A DNA stretch of 64,000 bases from Gamarada debralockiae. Taxonomy: Eukaryota; Ascomycota; Leotiomycetes; Helotiales; Hyphodiscaceae. The translations under genes were made by a program, and so were the position numbers. The stretch lies in contig NXFV01000277.1 of NCBI GenBank assembly GCA_002803225.1, positions 24,490-88,489 on the forward strand, given 5' to 3'. Each line of letters opens with the position of its first letter. The first letter of the stretch is position 1. This document shows positions 45,836 to 58,201 of the stretch, piece by piece. Under the pieces are notes generated by a model. It searched no databases, was not told the DNA's origin, and was given only the letters and a program-made list of their open reading frames with translations.

Positions 45836-47128
45836 GAAAGGGGACCGAGAGATTTGGGGAATAGATCCATGAGGTCACAGCGTTCGGAGTTTGACATTTT
45901 GGGGAATGGGCAAGGCATATACCAGGGTATTTGGAGCTTGTATAACACTTGTGAAGCATAACAAGCATAGCGAGGCGTAGTTTATTAATTTTTTTATCTC
46001 TGCTCCTTAGATGCTAAAACTGAGTGATTTGATATCAGGGCTGTCCGGCCTAGCAAGTGTGTCTCCCTCCCCTGGGCCTATGGGAGTGGTGGATTCCAAG
46101 TAGTTGTATCAGCAATTATAGAGAAGTCTAGAATCGTTGATTTTGTTTCTGCACTATTAGATTCTGCTTGTCTTAAAAGAATTTCCTAATTCGTGGGTTC
46201 TCGAGAGTCCTATCTGCGATGCTCGAGGCTGCTTGCTTGTCTTGATAAACTATTTGAAATTCGTAGGAGGTCCAGACGAATACAAGTGGATCGGCCCAAT
46301 GGAGATCGGTATCCCAGGTTTGGAGAAATCCTTCCTATAATTGAGCCTCATCGCGGCCATGATATTCATCTCGACTTTGCTGTCCTTTCGATATATTGAC
46401 ACGTTATGGGTTTAGGGAGGAAGATCTGTAAAAACTGTGTTATGGCTTCGCAGTTGAGAACTCCCTGGATTTGGCGTGAAGTCCTCCCAATGACGGCCTC
46501 ATGACATAACTGGGGTTCGTTGAGTTACTAACATCCGTTTTACCTTCGCCGGCGAGAACAGCAAGATATCTAGAGACAAGAATGTGCAAAAGTTTGATTG
46601 CTAAGCAATAGTTGGGACTTATTTTCCTTTCCATAATTTCCATGCCGTCGACTGTGGTCCTGGGGCGTCAAGCAAGAAGAAGTTCCCCCTTTCCCAGCAA
46701 TCCTCGGATAGTATCTTTCCTACTTTTTCTTAGATGTCTGTTCCGAGGCAGCCATTCATGTAGAATTAGTCCATGCATTTGCTCTTTTCCAAGTATTCAA
46801 CTGAATACGCTGTTGAAGGTCCTTGGAGATTTATTCACTTGTCGTACGATTGTGCCTCCTTCCGTCTTGCTAGCTCCATCTCCCTCCTCCCTCCCTCTCC
46901 CCTCCCTCTACTTTTCCAAGTCCACTCCACTCCCTTTCCCTCCATACCAAATTTTTGACTACGATATCTCTCGACGAGAATCTTCTTCGGAAGATCCCTG
47001 TTTTAGGAGACACACTCTTCAGAGTACATCCTCCATTCTAGTAAGTTTCCCCACAATCCTCGTTATAGAACGACCCACTCACCTTTCTTTAGTTTTGACA
47101 TCCCAGATATTTACCCAAAGTCTCAACA
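45836..47128. other. Gene-free interval
   Basis: The lipin 3' side, then the promoter of the next gene. No coding frame. The CT-rich tract and the possible 5' UTR intron are listed separately. Confidence 0.5.
46855..46955 (+). promoter_or_regulatory. CT-rich promoter tract upstream of family copy D
   Basis: About 100 bp made almost wholly of C and T (CCCTCCTCCCTCCCTCTCCC and similar). Such tracts lie just upstream of transcription starts in many filamentous-fungal genes. A GTAAGT donor at 47041 and AG acceptors at 47091-47106 suggest a 5' UTR intron before the ATG at 47129. Confidence 0.5.
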
Positions 47129-47550
47129 ATGGAGACTTCTCAACCTGTCGACTCCGGTGGTGTCGCTGCCATGGACCGTCAACTGCAGCCCACCTCTGAA
47201 GTCGACAACATGGAAGCTTCTCAATCTGTCGTTGCCGACGGTGTTACGACCAACGGCCTTGAACCGCAACTTCCCTCTCCTCAGGCCGACAACATGAAGA
47301 CTTCTCAACCTGTCACTTCAGACAGTGTCGCCCCCAAGGACCTTCAACCGCAATCCGCCTCTCCTCTAGTCAACGACAAGGAGGTTTCTCAAGCTTTCGT
47401 TATCGAAGCTACCCCAACGAAGGACCTTGATCGGCAATCCATCTCTCCTCTGGTCAATGACCTGGAGGCTTCTCAACCTGTCGTTTCCAAAGGTGAGGTT
47501 GCGGCCGAGGACCATGAACCTCAACCCACCGCTCCTCAATTAAACAACTT
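47129..47550 (+). repeat. About 84-bp coding tandem repeat (five to six copies)
   Basis: Successive units begin at the codons for METSQPV, MEASQSV, MKTSQPV, KEVSQAF, LEASQPV and LEASKAL, spaced 27-29 codons apart. The reading frame is kept throughout. Copy number could vary between strains. Confidence 0.9.
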
Positions 47551-48559
47551 GGAGGCTTCTAAGGCTCTTTCGACTACCGAATCCCCGTTCGATGTGAAGG
47601 TACAGACTAAAAGCTCTGAGAGAGATAACCGTGGAGAGAGAGTCGAGGTTACGAATGGCAAAGCTATGACCGTAGTTAAGAACCTTAAGACCAACATTAA
47701 GGCTATCCAGTGCGAAATTAAGTCTCTTGAAAACGATATTGCGGGTGAAGACCGTACGATTAGGAACGCCAAGAAGAGAGCTACGAAACACGAAAAATGC
47801 ACTGAAACCGAAACTCGCCCTGAAAAGTTGAAGGCCCGTCAGAATGAACTTCAGAAAGCCCACAACATGCATCAAGCCTCTATAGACAGAATCAATGATT
47901 ACAACCACCAAATCCAGGTTCGCCAAAACAAGGTCAAAGCCCTTGAACTCGAGCTCGAGGTTGCGCGCGGAGGCCACAAGTCTGAGGGGAGCGGCTCAAC
48001 GTCCATCGACCAACCTGGTGCTAAAGGTGCAGTTGACGCCGATGAAGAAAAGAAAATGGCGGAGAAGAATCAGAAGGTGGGATCCCCATGGCCTCTTTTA
48101 TTAGCATCGATAGAATTCGATTAACGTGACACATAGAATAAGTCCACCACGACGAAGCGCAGGAATACCGTCGACTCCAAGGGTGGACCAATTCAGAGAA
48201 AGCCAAAACTTGAACCCGACAAGCAAGCCATTGAACCTGAACGAATCGACCTCTCTGGTTCGAATCGCCCCCGCCTCGAATTCTTCAACCCCGATGTTGA
48301 GCCTACGATCAATGGAATCCGAAAACTCAATAATTTGATCGCCGACTTTAACCCTGATCATGTCCGTGCCGATGGATTGAAGTACGTGGTTACGTTTGGG
48401 ATGGAGACGGCCAGAGAGAAGGGTGCGGCCGAACAGAAGGCTCTGGAGGTTAAAAAGGCATGTCGTGATTGCCTGGAGTTCCTTCTCGGTGCACCTCATG
48501 GACGAAGCAAGTTCCACCGGTACCTTTCCCGTGATATCTTGGCTTACGGAACTGATTGA
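47129..48559 (+). CDS. Tandem-repeat, coiled-coil protein with RRM-like end (family copy D)
   Basis: Two exons (47129-48076 and 48137-48559; donor GTGGGA, branch GATTAAC) give 456 aa. Residues 1-140 are five 27-29-aa repeats plus a partial sixth. Each contains a (M/L)EASQPV-like start and a Pro-Gln...Ser-Pro end. A coiled coil fills about residues 170-290 and ends near the intron. Exon 2 starts basic (NKSTTTKRRN) and carries LEFFNPDV, then FNPDHVRADGLKYVVTFGME, the counterpart of VRADxTGYF in copies A-C, then a helix. There is no SAP domain. Function unknown. The shared exon layout is the main argument for homology with the other copies. Confidence 0.65.
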
Positions 48560-51500
48560 TTGCCCCTTTGGCTTGGAAACTGGAAAGTGATATTGGATGG
48601 ATGACGCAATATGGATTGTGTTTTTTAGCGAATCGTGTCCCCTGGGAAGTGGTATTTGATGCATACATGGATTGTGCGTTCTGGCGAGTTGCTCCTGTAC
48701 CAGAAAGCGATTGGAACGGAAGTTCAGTAGACAGAAATAAATCCATTGTCAGCCAAACCAACTCCTTCCAATGCATTACGAGACACAGTTTGAGTTCCTG
48801 AACCCTGATTCTCCCAAAGCAACCCGGGCTTTCGATGTCTAATCGTCACCGTGCCTTCCTGTCGCCCTGCACCCTCTTCCGTCTGACCAATTTTTTTTTT
48901 TTAAAAAAAAGGATAGGCTTATACTCTATACAAAGTGTGCTGGTGGCCATTTCTGATCGTGGACATGCATAGAAGTAGAAGTGCATCCCGGACACTTGAA
49001 TAGCTCATTGCTCCACCATTGCCCTCACAAAATCCAAGTGTTCCTTCGCACTCAGCCCACGCATATCGGAATACAACCTCAAGAAATTTGCGAGCGATGG
49101 CAGTCTTCACTCTTCGACAGTACCCAAGAATTTGCACATGGTTTACGGCCTTGCAAACAAGCTTTAACATAAGTGACGCAGCTTGTCAGTGTGCGCTGCT
49201 AGTGACAGCCTGGTAACAAATTTGAAGAAAGTGCGAGGATACTGTAACATCTTAAAATAGGCGCGAGATCAGTGGGGAAGGCACCCGGCTCTGAAGAACG
49301 CATGCAAATTGCAAATTACCCCATTTTTCGTTTCCAACTCCTTGGTCTTTTGCACTTCGATCCTAAGCTCTCGAATATGGAAAGTGTAGACACACTCACT
49401 GGGCTTTTGGGTGATCAAAGGTAGGGTTGCTTGGGGACCAAGTCTAGCTCTGTGGAACTTTCCAGGTCAAGGCAAACTGCATACCTTCGGGCGAGTACGT
49501 TTCCTCCTTCAGATTAAGAAAGATTACGCGACAGAACTTGGCCCAGCAGGTGCCAGGGACAGAAAACCTTCTCCACGGCACGGAACTGGAGATTAGGACG
49601 TGGCCGAACGGGTTTGACGTTTTAATTCATAGACTTGATTCACCCCTTTTCTCCCTCGCTTAATTATGCAGAAACAATCCGGCCAATCAGAACTCTGCAA
49701 AAGCGAGCAAACAACCTTTGTATAGCAAATTAAGGAGTAAATTTTAAGAATGATGTTTGTTGGGTTCGGTGGTGTAGTCGAAATATTTACGTATTTTAAT
49801 CGAGCGCCGAAGGACGCGGAGACGCCCCGTGATAGCCTACGTACTTAGGACCCTGAGAACCCTGCTTCGTATTCGGTTAGTAAATAAGCTTGTCGCTCTT
49901 GCTCGGGTGCTAATCACCCTCAACCTCGGCTCAGCCCCTGAGCATCACATCATGTGATTCTGCTTTCCGGGTTCTCAGCTAATCAACACTTGGTCTGACC
50001 TAGCGTTCTCTTAACGTCATATCAAATTTGTCAAGTTTTGACGAGATGTTCATGGAGCCCAAACAAGCTCCTAGGGACCCCAAAGTAGACACCTTCTGAA
50101 ATAGACCTAATGCTTTGTCTACATAACCAGCCCCCGATCTTTTTGGGGAGTAGCCTGAAAAAATGAGGTGTGACAGGAAAAGATGCAAGGCTGTCTTCCT
50201 GCACGTCTCGGACGCAATCACAACGTAGCGCTTAAATACATTCTTCTTTGTGGCGGGTATGGGAAGCTGCGGGACCTTCTTGATTCCGAGAAGCCTTTCT
50301 GCCCCACCTCACGAGATCATATTCGAGAGATCAGAGAGTACTTGAGCTCTCCTAAAATAGATCGTCTGAAGATAATCCACGAAACAAAAGCTGTCTGAAA
50401 TTTAAGGTTTCAAATTCTACCCAAATTGTCGCGGCCTTGCATGGTTATCGAAAATTGGCGAATACTATGTTGAGGCGGAAAACACCAACACCAACATGCA
50501 GGGGCTGTTGTTTCGCCGAACTAAATTGTGGAAACGCAGATGAATTTCTCCAATCATGCCATCTCATCTTCTCGAAGCAGTCTTCCCCTCCACCGACAAC
50601 AAGGGAGAGGAGTGGGCTGTGCGAGCTTCGAAGAATTGGAAGAGGCCAGCTTACGAGCGTCGAGAAAGAGGTCAATTTTGGTAACAACGCCTGAATGATG
50701 CCCTGAGGTACTGGTATGAAATCAGAGAGCAAGTTCTAGCTTAGTACCTCCGAATGAATTTTGCCGCTCTGGAATGGTTCGGGTAGATCCCGTTAATCTT
50801 TGCCGCACCTTAATAGCCGCGCAGGATGTGGGGGAGATGTCAAACCTCGAATCGACTTCCAGCTTGGGAAACGAGATGATACCGTAGGGATCAATCGCGC
50901 CTGCCATCGTAAGTTGACCACTCAAAGGGTTAGCCTTCGCCAAATTATGGATCTTGTGTGTCTTTCAGGTATGGAGCGTAAGGTTCAACTCAACTTTACG
51001 AGCCTTAGCCGCATGCCAAGAAACCGAAATTCATCCAGTTCTCCGATCATCAAAATTTCCCGAATCTCTAAGAACGCGCCAATTTATAACACACCAAACC
51101 TTATCAAAACACTCTCAAGTCAAGAAGAGTAAAAGAATAGAAGCATATCTATCTTTTGCCAGATTTTAAGTTTCTGGAATTGTTGGTTACATTTCAAAAT
51201 CAATTGTCTTTGAGACCCTTTTTTCAAAGGTCTTGCCTAAATTTTGAAAATGGACGATTTTCAATTGCGCGGCCTTCGTACGCCTCCCTCCCAGCCGCCA
51301 TAGTGACTTGCATGCCGGGAAACCGGGAAACCAGGGCCACTGAGTTCGTACAGTACATCTTTTCCCTGTCAGTTTCGTTACAGAGGTTTCTCTGTTTGAG
51401 CTTCATACCTTCCTAGATGCAGACAAGCTGCGACATGGTTCTTGTTAGTTTGTGCTCAAGGTGTTTCCAGCAATTGTTATTTGACCCCAACCTCCCGCAT

Positions 51501-51573
51501 TTTGTGCTCCTATCTGCTCTTCCTTCAATTTGTCTTTATTTATTTTCATCTTGCCTTCAATTTTCTAGTTATT
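48560..51573. other. Long gene-free interval (3 kb)
   Basis: No frame resembles a known protein. A T-run directly followed by an A-run lies near 48890-48910. Several frames of 60-110 codons (49411, 50183, 50800) have no start context, splice support or recognisable motifs. Fungal accessory regions of this sort often hold decayed genes, but I could not prove one. Confidence 0.5.
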
Positions 51574-54221
51574 ATGCAAACAGCGGCAAGTACATCATCC
51601 ATCTCATCCATTGGGAGCAGCGACGACTGGACAAGTCAACCAACAATCATGAACGGCGACTCGGATACCACAAACAGTCAACCGAAAGACTTGAGGAATT
51701 CCAAAAAAGATCCTGACTCGGATTTCATAGCTCCAAATCTCCAGAAGACGAATAGTTGGGTCATTAGAAACAAATTATTATCGCCCGAGTTCAACAATAT
51801 CAAAGATGAGGCTGAACTCGGGAAAATGATGGGGGACGATGGAGAGAAGCTGCTCGCCCTTGTCGATGATATACGCAAAATTGACTCTCTCCGAAATGAG
51901 GAGCTTCATATTCCCCAGGTATGCCTCGCACCTGTGAGGCCTCATACTGTCGCTGACCTAAATTTCAAGATTGTAGTTATTGGCGATACAAGCACTGGAA
52001 AGTCCTCCGTCCTCCAAGCCCTCACTCGACTCCCGTTCCCAGTCGCCGGTGATCTTTGCACCCGTTTTGTTACAGAGACCACAATCCGCCGGTGTGGCCC
52101 TTCCGAGAGACCTGGTTACAAGATCGAAGTGAAAATGGACGGACCCAGTACATCTCAGGCTGCACCTTTCCCACCCAAAAGCTTCGAATCCGATGAGTGG
52201 GTTGAGGTGTATCAGAACTTGAGGGAGGACATTGATGACGCCTTTGATAAGATGAGTCCGATCAACCTGCTTCCGCCTGGAATTTCCAAGAAGGGGGTAC
52301 AGGCAAAGCACGGGATTAGCTCAACGGGCCTGAGACAACCTCCGATGCCTCAGCTCCTAAAACATAGATTGCAGATCACTGTACGCAAACCGAACCAGGC
52401 TCACTTCAGTATCGTCGACATTCCTGGGCTCGTCAGCAGTAAGTCTCTTTCGGAACTTCAGCTCTTCTTATACACTCATTCTTGTGTGTGATGGGGCCAC
52501 CCACTTGCAGTAAGCTTACTTAAAGACAGGTGGAGCGACAACAGACATTCAACTCTCGGTAGAATTGGCACGTCAGTACATCAAAAACGAAGAAGCAATT
52601 GTTCTGTACGTCCTGCGCCCTTCCTTGCTCGTACTTCCCTCCTATCCAATTTCCTGCAGTAGTCACAAGCTTACGTCCACTCACAACAGTGCAATTACGC
52701 CTGCAAGTAATGTAATTGTGAATCAAAAGTGGCTCAATTTGGTCACGGAGGAACACGCACTCGATCGAACTATTGGCGTCATTACGAAACCTGACAGAAT
52801 CGAGGAAGCGGACCACGAAATTGTTCGTATCATACATGCTGTCCTTACTTTTCTCGCCCTAACATTGTGCATCATAGATATTCAATCTGCTTAGAAATCG
52901 CGCGGGTTCTGAGCATCATCTCAAACTCGGATGGTTTGCTGTGAGAAATCGCAGCTCCAAGGAGATCCTAGATGGAGAATCGTTCGAAGAACGAGACAGG
53001 AAGGAGGACGAATTTTTTGGAAGCGGCAAATGGAAAGAGGCCACTTTGAACTTCCCCGCGATTGACCCCAATGTTCTGGGAATTCAGCGCTTGAAGCGCA
53101 CTCTCCAAGGCCACCTCTACAAACGGGTAAAGGAAAATTTTCCACGTTTGAGAAGCAAGATGAGAAGTCTTGAGATTGAATATAATACGAAGATCCAAAG
53201 TATGGGCGAGCCACGGGATAAGCCACGGGATCAGCGAGTTCACTTATCGGAGATCCAAACGATGTATGAGGCAGAGGTCGAAAGGTCCTTGAATGGCGAC
53301 TATCGTTTTGTGGACAACCCAAATCATCCGTCTCGTCTCAGATATCATATTAAGATATTCAACGACGGATTTGAATCTGCAATCCAGTATAAAGCGATTA
53401 AGTATCACTGGCAGGTGAACGACAATGATGATGAGGCTGGTGGAATCTTGAACTGGATTAACAACACATGGGACGCCCACCGTGGCTCAGAACCTCGTCA
53501 CGACGCGCCTCGAAGTCTCAAAAAGGAACTCGTCAGACAGCAAACCGAATCTTGGGAAACCGAAACGAAAGCTTATATCCAGCAGGTCGAAGACGCCATC
53601 AAAGCTTGCAACGACGATTTGTTCATGTTTGTATGCCAAGATGACGCCTTACGTCTTAAGATCCGCGAGAAGCTCAGAGCGCGGGAAATAAAAGCTTTCG
53701 AGGACGCCAAGGCTGAGCTCCGCAATATCCTGAAGGATCGTGACTACATCGACAGCTGGAATCCTCAACTCGAGATTTTCATCGCGGAGTGCCAGCGCCC
53801 TCGCATAGAAAGACAAGTGAAGTTACAGCTGGCCCAACAGAAAAAGGATCCAGCAACTGAGGCAAACCCCTCTGAAGTATCCTTCGACCAGGTATCAGCT
53901 CGCGAGCAATTTTATGTTAACAATAAGAAGGTCTATGAAGTACATGACTGGCTATATGCATACTGGAAAGTAGCGTATCCGAGATTTGTAGATAATGTCA
54001 TCATTCAGGTTGTTGAGAGGCATCTGCTGGGCCCAAACGGACCCCTGAGACTGTTCGACCGGAACTGGATTTTTGATTTGGAGGATGAAGAGCTCGAGGA
54101 ACTTGTGGGTGAAAATGAAGAGACGAGGGCTGCGCGGAAGGAACTGAAGGAGCGGCTGGATGGCTTGAAGAAAGCGCTCGAGAAAGCTGAAATTGCTCTG
54201 CGTTCAAGGACTGATGGATGA
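51574..54221 (+). CDS. Dynamin-family GTPase
   Basis: A large self-assembling GTPase that remodels membranes. Four exons (51574-52438, 52530-52605, 52690-52822, 52878-54221) give 805 aa. GTPase motifs: G1 GDTSTGKSS (residues 137-145), G2 threonines in TETTIRR, G3 DIPG at the end of exon 1, and G4 TKPD in exon 3. The stalk follows (NRAGSEHHLKLGWFAVRNRS leads into it). Near the C-terminus a GED-like block (VYEVHDWLYAYWKVAYPRFV) precedes a coiled coil. No PH or proline-rich domain is present. It resembles the fungal accessory dynamins of Mx-like type rather than Vps1 or Dnm1. Specific role unknown. It lies next to a dead STAND gene. Confidence 0.92.
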
Positions 54222-54759
54222 AATAGATTCTTCGGAATTTGCTAATAAGGGAATATATTCGACCGACATTTCCGCTTACGGAACACTCCATCACAGCTCA
54301 GCAGTTGTCTGCACCCTCTCGTTCGTCGATTCCTTTGAATGTCTAGTATAGTTTAGCAAGTCGTTAGCAATTTGAGACGGGGCCTTTATTGCAAAGGACC
54401 TGTATCACACAAATCTTCAACAGTGCTCTGCAATCCAGAGCTGTGGTTTCACGAGCCTGCTGCAGTCAGCAGGCACCACTGTCCACTTCAAGCTTAGTTT
54501 ACCTTTTCCTTTGGAGAATACATTCTAGTGCTGAACTTTCTGTACAAGAAATACAGTATGCGAGCCTTGAAGCTGCTTGCAATCGTTCTTCTCTGCATTC
54601 GCCAATGGAATCGCCTCAATTGTTCGTTGACGAGCTCGGACTTTACGGGTGTAACTTTACCTTTGATCAGGTATACCTGGGAATAGTGACTTGACATGGA
54701 CGCCTCATAAAGATGAACGATTGGGATTTAGACTTGATGAATGATACCCAAGCCCTGGC
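54222..54759. other. Gene-poor interval
   Basis: The 3' side of the dynamin gene and possible extension of the STAND relic. It includes a perfect 8-bp inverted repeat (GCCTGCTG...CAGCAGGC) near 54450-54475. Confidence 0.4.
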
Positions 54760-55989
54760 TAGCAGATATTTAGGTCTGGCTGAGAAGCTTGCATTTTTGA
54801 CCTGGGTGTCTCAATTAATGGTGATATTGGCGCAGATGGCATATTCAAGCCTGCTGAAGGGTCTGGACGTTGCGGAGATATTCTGGAGGGCACTCTGATT
54901 CCGTGCAGTAATTGCACTGCTTTCATACTGTCTTGGTCGGGTGGAAGACGATGAAGCGCGGCCAATTCTTGGAGGCTGTGCTCGAAAATCCGCTTTCTCT
55001 TTCGTCTTCAGGTCGGATAAAGAATTGACCGTATCCAGATCTGCACGCTTCCTCCATCAAGGAGGCTTCTCAGCCTCCTATGACGCAGTATATACATTTG
55101 ATTCATCCGAAATATTGATACTGGGTTCGGCAGTTACTGGTTCCGGAGAACTAGGAACATCACCCGGTATTTGTAGATCCGACGACGATTGGATGGTTTC
55201 CATGGAGGCATTTTGCCCACCACGGATTTTGCATCAAATGAGGATCTTTAGACACCGGGGGCCGCCTTGTCGAGAAATCCACTTTGATCTATCTTCATCA
55301 TATAAGCAATAAGCACATCTCTGTGCATATCCAAGATTCGACTGCGGAATCCTTTACTAATGAGATCCCGCCGGAAGCTCTTCCAGGTGTTCTTGTTATC
55401 CCCATCAAAAGTCGAAAGGGACGATAACGACAAAAGCGAGCCATGACGATGCTCAATTCTTTCTCGAATGGCAGTGCTTAGGATCTCTCATCGCATCTCT
55501 GCAAAATCGCCTCCTATCTCCGCGAATCCAGCTTCCATTGTCGTTCTGAGTCCGCCAGTTGCTTTGAGCTGCATTGTGTCGAGAATGACCAAGAGCGTGG
55601 AAGTGTAGGTAATAAGTTTGCCCCTAACAACGGCGAGGTCCTCTATCTTTGAGCCGAATCTGAGTCGATGCAACATCTTCTTCCCTACACCAACTGTTCT
55701 CCCAGCTTTCAAGCCTTCATATTTCCCAAGATGCCGTCGAGCTCGCCGAGAACAGTTTTACATCCACTGATCAAGGAGAGTAATTCGGCCGCAGACTCGC
55801 ATCTTGCTTGAAGATAACCGAGTCAGGTTGTTCAGCTTCTTTGTGAAGAATTTGAGGATACTATGGAGGCTACGCGTTTTGTTGTGCGACTTGGGCGTAT
55901 TCTTCGCCAGCCTTCTGACAGTTGCGATATGTTTGACGGGCGAGCTGAACTAGCAAGACGAAGTCACTCACTGAGTACCCGAAAGACAT
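54760..55989 (-). pseudogene. Decayed fungal STAND (NLR-like) N-terminal gene
   Basis: The ATG at 55989 opens MSFGYSVSDFVLLVQLARQT, typical of the fungal STAND N-terminal domain, but TAG stops and shifts follow. The remaining domain appears in pieces in different frames: RSLHSILKFF, AAELLSLISGCKTVLGELDG, then KMLHRLRFGSKIEDLAVVRG with KLITYTSTLLVILDTMQLKA. Then comes TWKSFRRDLISKGFRSRILD to KIDQSGFLD. A Ser/Pro-rich linker (from METIQSSSDLQIPGDVPSSP) runs on to about 54800 with two further stops (TAG and TGA). At least four lesions. No NTPase or repeat domain is visible downstream. STAND proteins act in non-self recognition and cell death; this one is dead. Confidence 0.75.
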
Positions 55990-56519
55990 CTCGATGAGTC
56001 AAAAAGCCCTACTAACTTCTTCCAAGTAGCTGGACCTTGGGAAACGGCCTGTTTGGTCTCTCCTCTCTAGCCATGGGTTAATGGAGGGAGAACTGTTCCA
56101 AGGTGTGGGGTGCAAGTGGATCGCTTGCACAGTTCAAAAACGAGCCAATAGCGTCGCGAATGCACGTCCGTGGTCCAGTGCCGCGGGACCACCCGTCCAT
56201 CTCGACGACAACACTGAATGAGATCACAGGTAGGACTTAACCATGATAGACCTGCGAATTTGGTCATCTGCCAGTTTCACATGTGCGGATAAAATGTAGG
56301 TAGTCTAGAATTTGAAATCTGCGCTCTCAAGTATCTTCAATCCCACATCCCTCGTTCTTATCTCGCTTTATCATATCTCGTAGCTCACCGTTTGTTGAGG
56401 AAGCCATTCAACAATAAATATGCATTCTGACTTGACTGACATATTGAGGCGTCTAAATGGACCTTGAGGGTTTGTGTTCTACAGATCCCTCTCACCTGTC
56501 ACATGACTCTTGATTCAAT
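55990..56519. other. Gene-free interval between divergent genes
   Basis: The promoter side of both the STAND relic and the GH76 gene. A GC-rich patch at 56095-56215 could fold but matches no RNA that I know. Confidence 0.45.
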
Positions 56520-58201
56520 ATGTTTTCACTACCACACCTTCGTCATATACACAAGCTCCTCTGGCTCTATGGCACTCTTACGGCAGCCATCAGCGTCAAC
56601 CTTTCATCCGTAGGTAAGAGCTTCTAACCTCTCATCGTCAGGCTTTCAACTCAAACCACCTCCAGACTCGATTAAGTCCGTTGCGAGCACCTTGGCCTAC
56701 GATATGATGAGTTTCTATAAAGGCAATTTGACCGGACAAACTCCCGGACAGCTCCCATACCCAGACTACTACTGGTGGGAGTCTGGGGGAATGTGGGGAT
56801 GTTTGATAGACTATTGGTATTATACGGGCGATACGACGTACAATGATGTCGTTGAGCAGGGACTGCTTTTTCAGGTTGGACCGCGCTGGAATTACCTGCC
56901 TCCAAACCAGACGAATGGTATGGGGAATGATGATCAAGGCACGTACTTTTGTTCTTTTTGGAGTCAAAGGGAGAGATGAAGGGAGAAGTCATTGGCCATT
57001 TGGCGAATAAATAGGAAGCTGACAAAGCTTACTCATCCTAGGATTCTGGGGCATGGCAGCAATGACTGCCGCTGAGATGAATTTCCAGAACCCACCATCA
57101 GATGGACCACAATGGCTCAGCCTCGCTCAAGCAGTATTCAACGAGTATGTTACCCGTTACGAGAATGAGCTCCAAAATCAAGTGTGCGGCGGTGGCTTGC
57201 GCTGGCAAGTGTATCTTTGGGACATTGGCTATACTTACAAGAACTCCATCTCTAATGCTTGTATGTTCAATCTTGGAGCACGGCTGGCTAAATATACCGG
57301 AAATGAGAGTTATGCGGACTGGGCTGATACAGTCTGGAATTGGATGACGTACAAGGGTCTGATGGAGTTGCAGCCATATGGAAATGCGTCGAGGAACTTC
57401 TCGATCAATGGACAAGGTGCGGGCGGGTACATTGTGTGGGACGGCGCGACTGTTCAGAGCAATTGCACTGCCATCAATGGGATCCCGTATACGTACAATA
57501 ATGCCCTTTTCTTGCTGGGAGCAGCAACAATGTATAACTACGTTAGTGTCATTCTGCACACACCTAAATCCCTCGCTGATGGCGGACGAAAGACTAATCG
57601 CACCGCTCAACAGACGGGGGGCTCCGCCTTGTGGGCCAACCGCACGCAGCTCCTCCTCAATGCAACCCTGAATGCATTCTTCCAAAACGGCATCGCAGTC
57701 GAACTAAGCTGCGAAGCAAACATGTCCTGTGACGTCGACATGCTCTCCTTCAAAGCATTCCTCGCTCGATCATTGGCAGCAACGACACAAATGGCGGCCT
57801 TCACGAAGGCACAGATCATGCCTGCACTCGCATCTTCAGCACGAGCTGCAGCGCTTCAATGTTCAGGAGGAGCTAATGGACGAATGTGCGGGCTCAGTTG
57901 GAGATTGGGTGCACGTTGGGACGGCAGCCAAGGTGCCGGACAGCAGATGGCTGCTATGGAGATTGTGCTGAGTAATATGATAGACGCTGTCAAACCTCCT
58001 CTCACGAACACCACAGGAGGTACGAGCGTTGGGAACCCGAACGCTGGGATTCGTGAGACTCCAGCTCCGATTGTCGAGATGCCGCCAAGGGTGCGAGACA
58101 CAGCTGGAGCGGCTTTCTTGACGATGATGCTGTGTTCGGGGATGGTGTTGTTTTTCATATGGATGTGCAGGCCAGAAGGCAAGCCCGTGACGGAAGTTTA
58201 G
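56520..58201 (+). CDS. Cell-wall alpha-1,6-mannosidase/transglycosylase (GH76, Dfg5/Dcw1 type)
   Basis: Links GPI-anchored mannoproteins into the cell wall. Three exons (56520-56613, 56666-56938, 57042-58201) give 508 aa. An N-terminal hydrophobic leader is followed by [20 protein letters not shown] and the catalytic Asp pair in GNDDQ, joined to [13 protein letters not shown] across intron 2. Many N-x-S/T sites and paired cysteines fit a secreted glycoprotein. The C-terminus has a hydrophobic segment ([18 protein letters not shown]) followed by a short basic tail, which is more like a membrane anchor than a cleaved GPI signal. Intron 2 needs a GC donor (CAAG|GCACGT) to keep the frame. Confidence 0.94.

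Noticed and set aside
49411..51132. Several 60-110-codon frames in the 3-kb gap
   Set aside because: No start context, introns, domains or repeated protein pattern.
52851..52877. A 28-bp intron ending at TTAG in the dynamin gene
   Set aside because: Too short; the GTTCGT...CTAAC...CATAG intron (52823-52877) keeps the frame and the conserved LRNRAG join.
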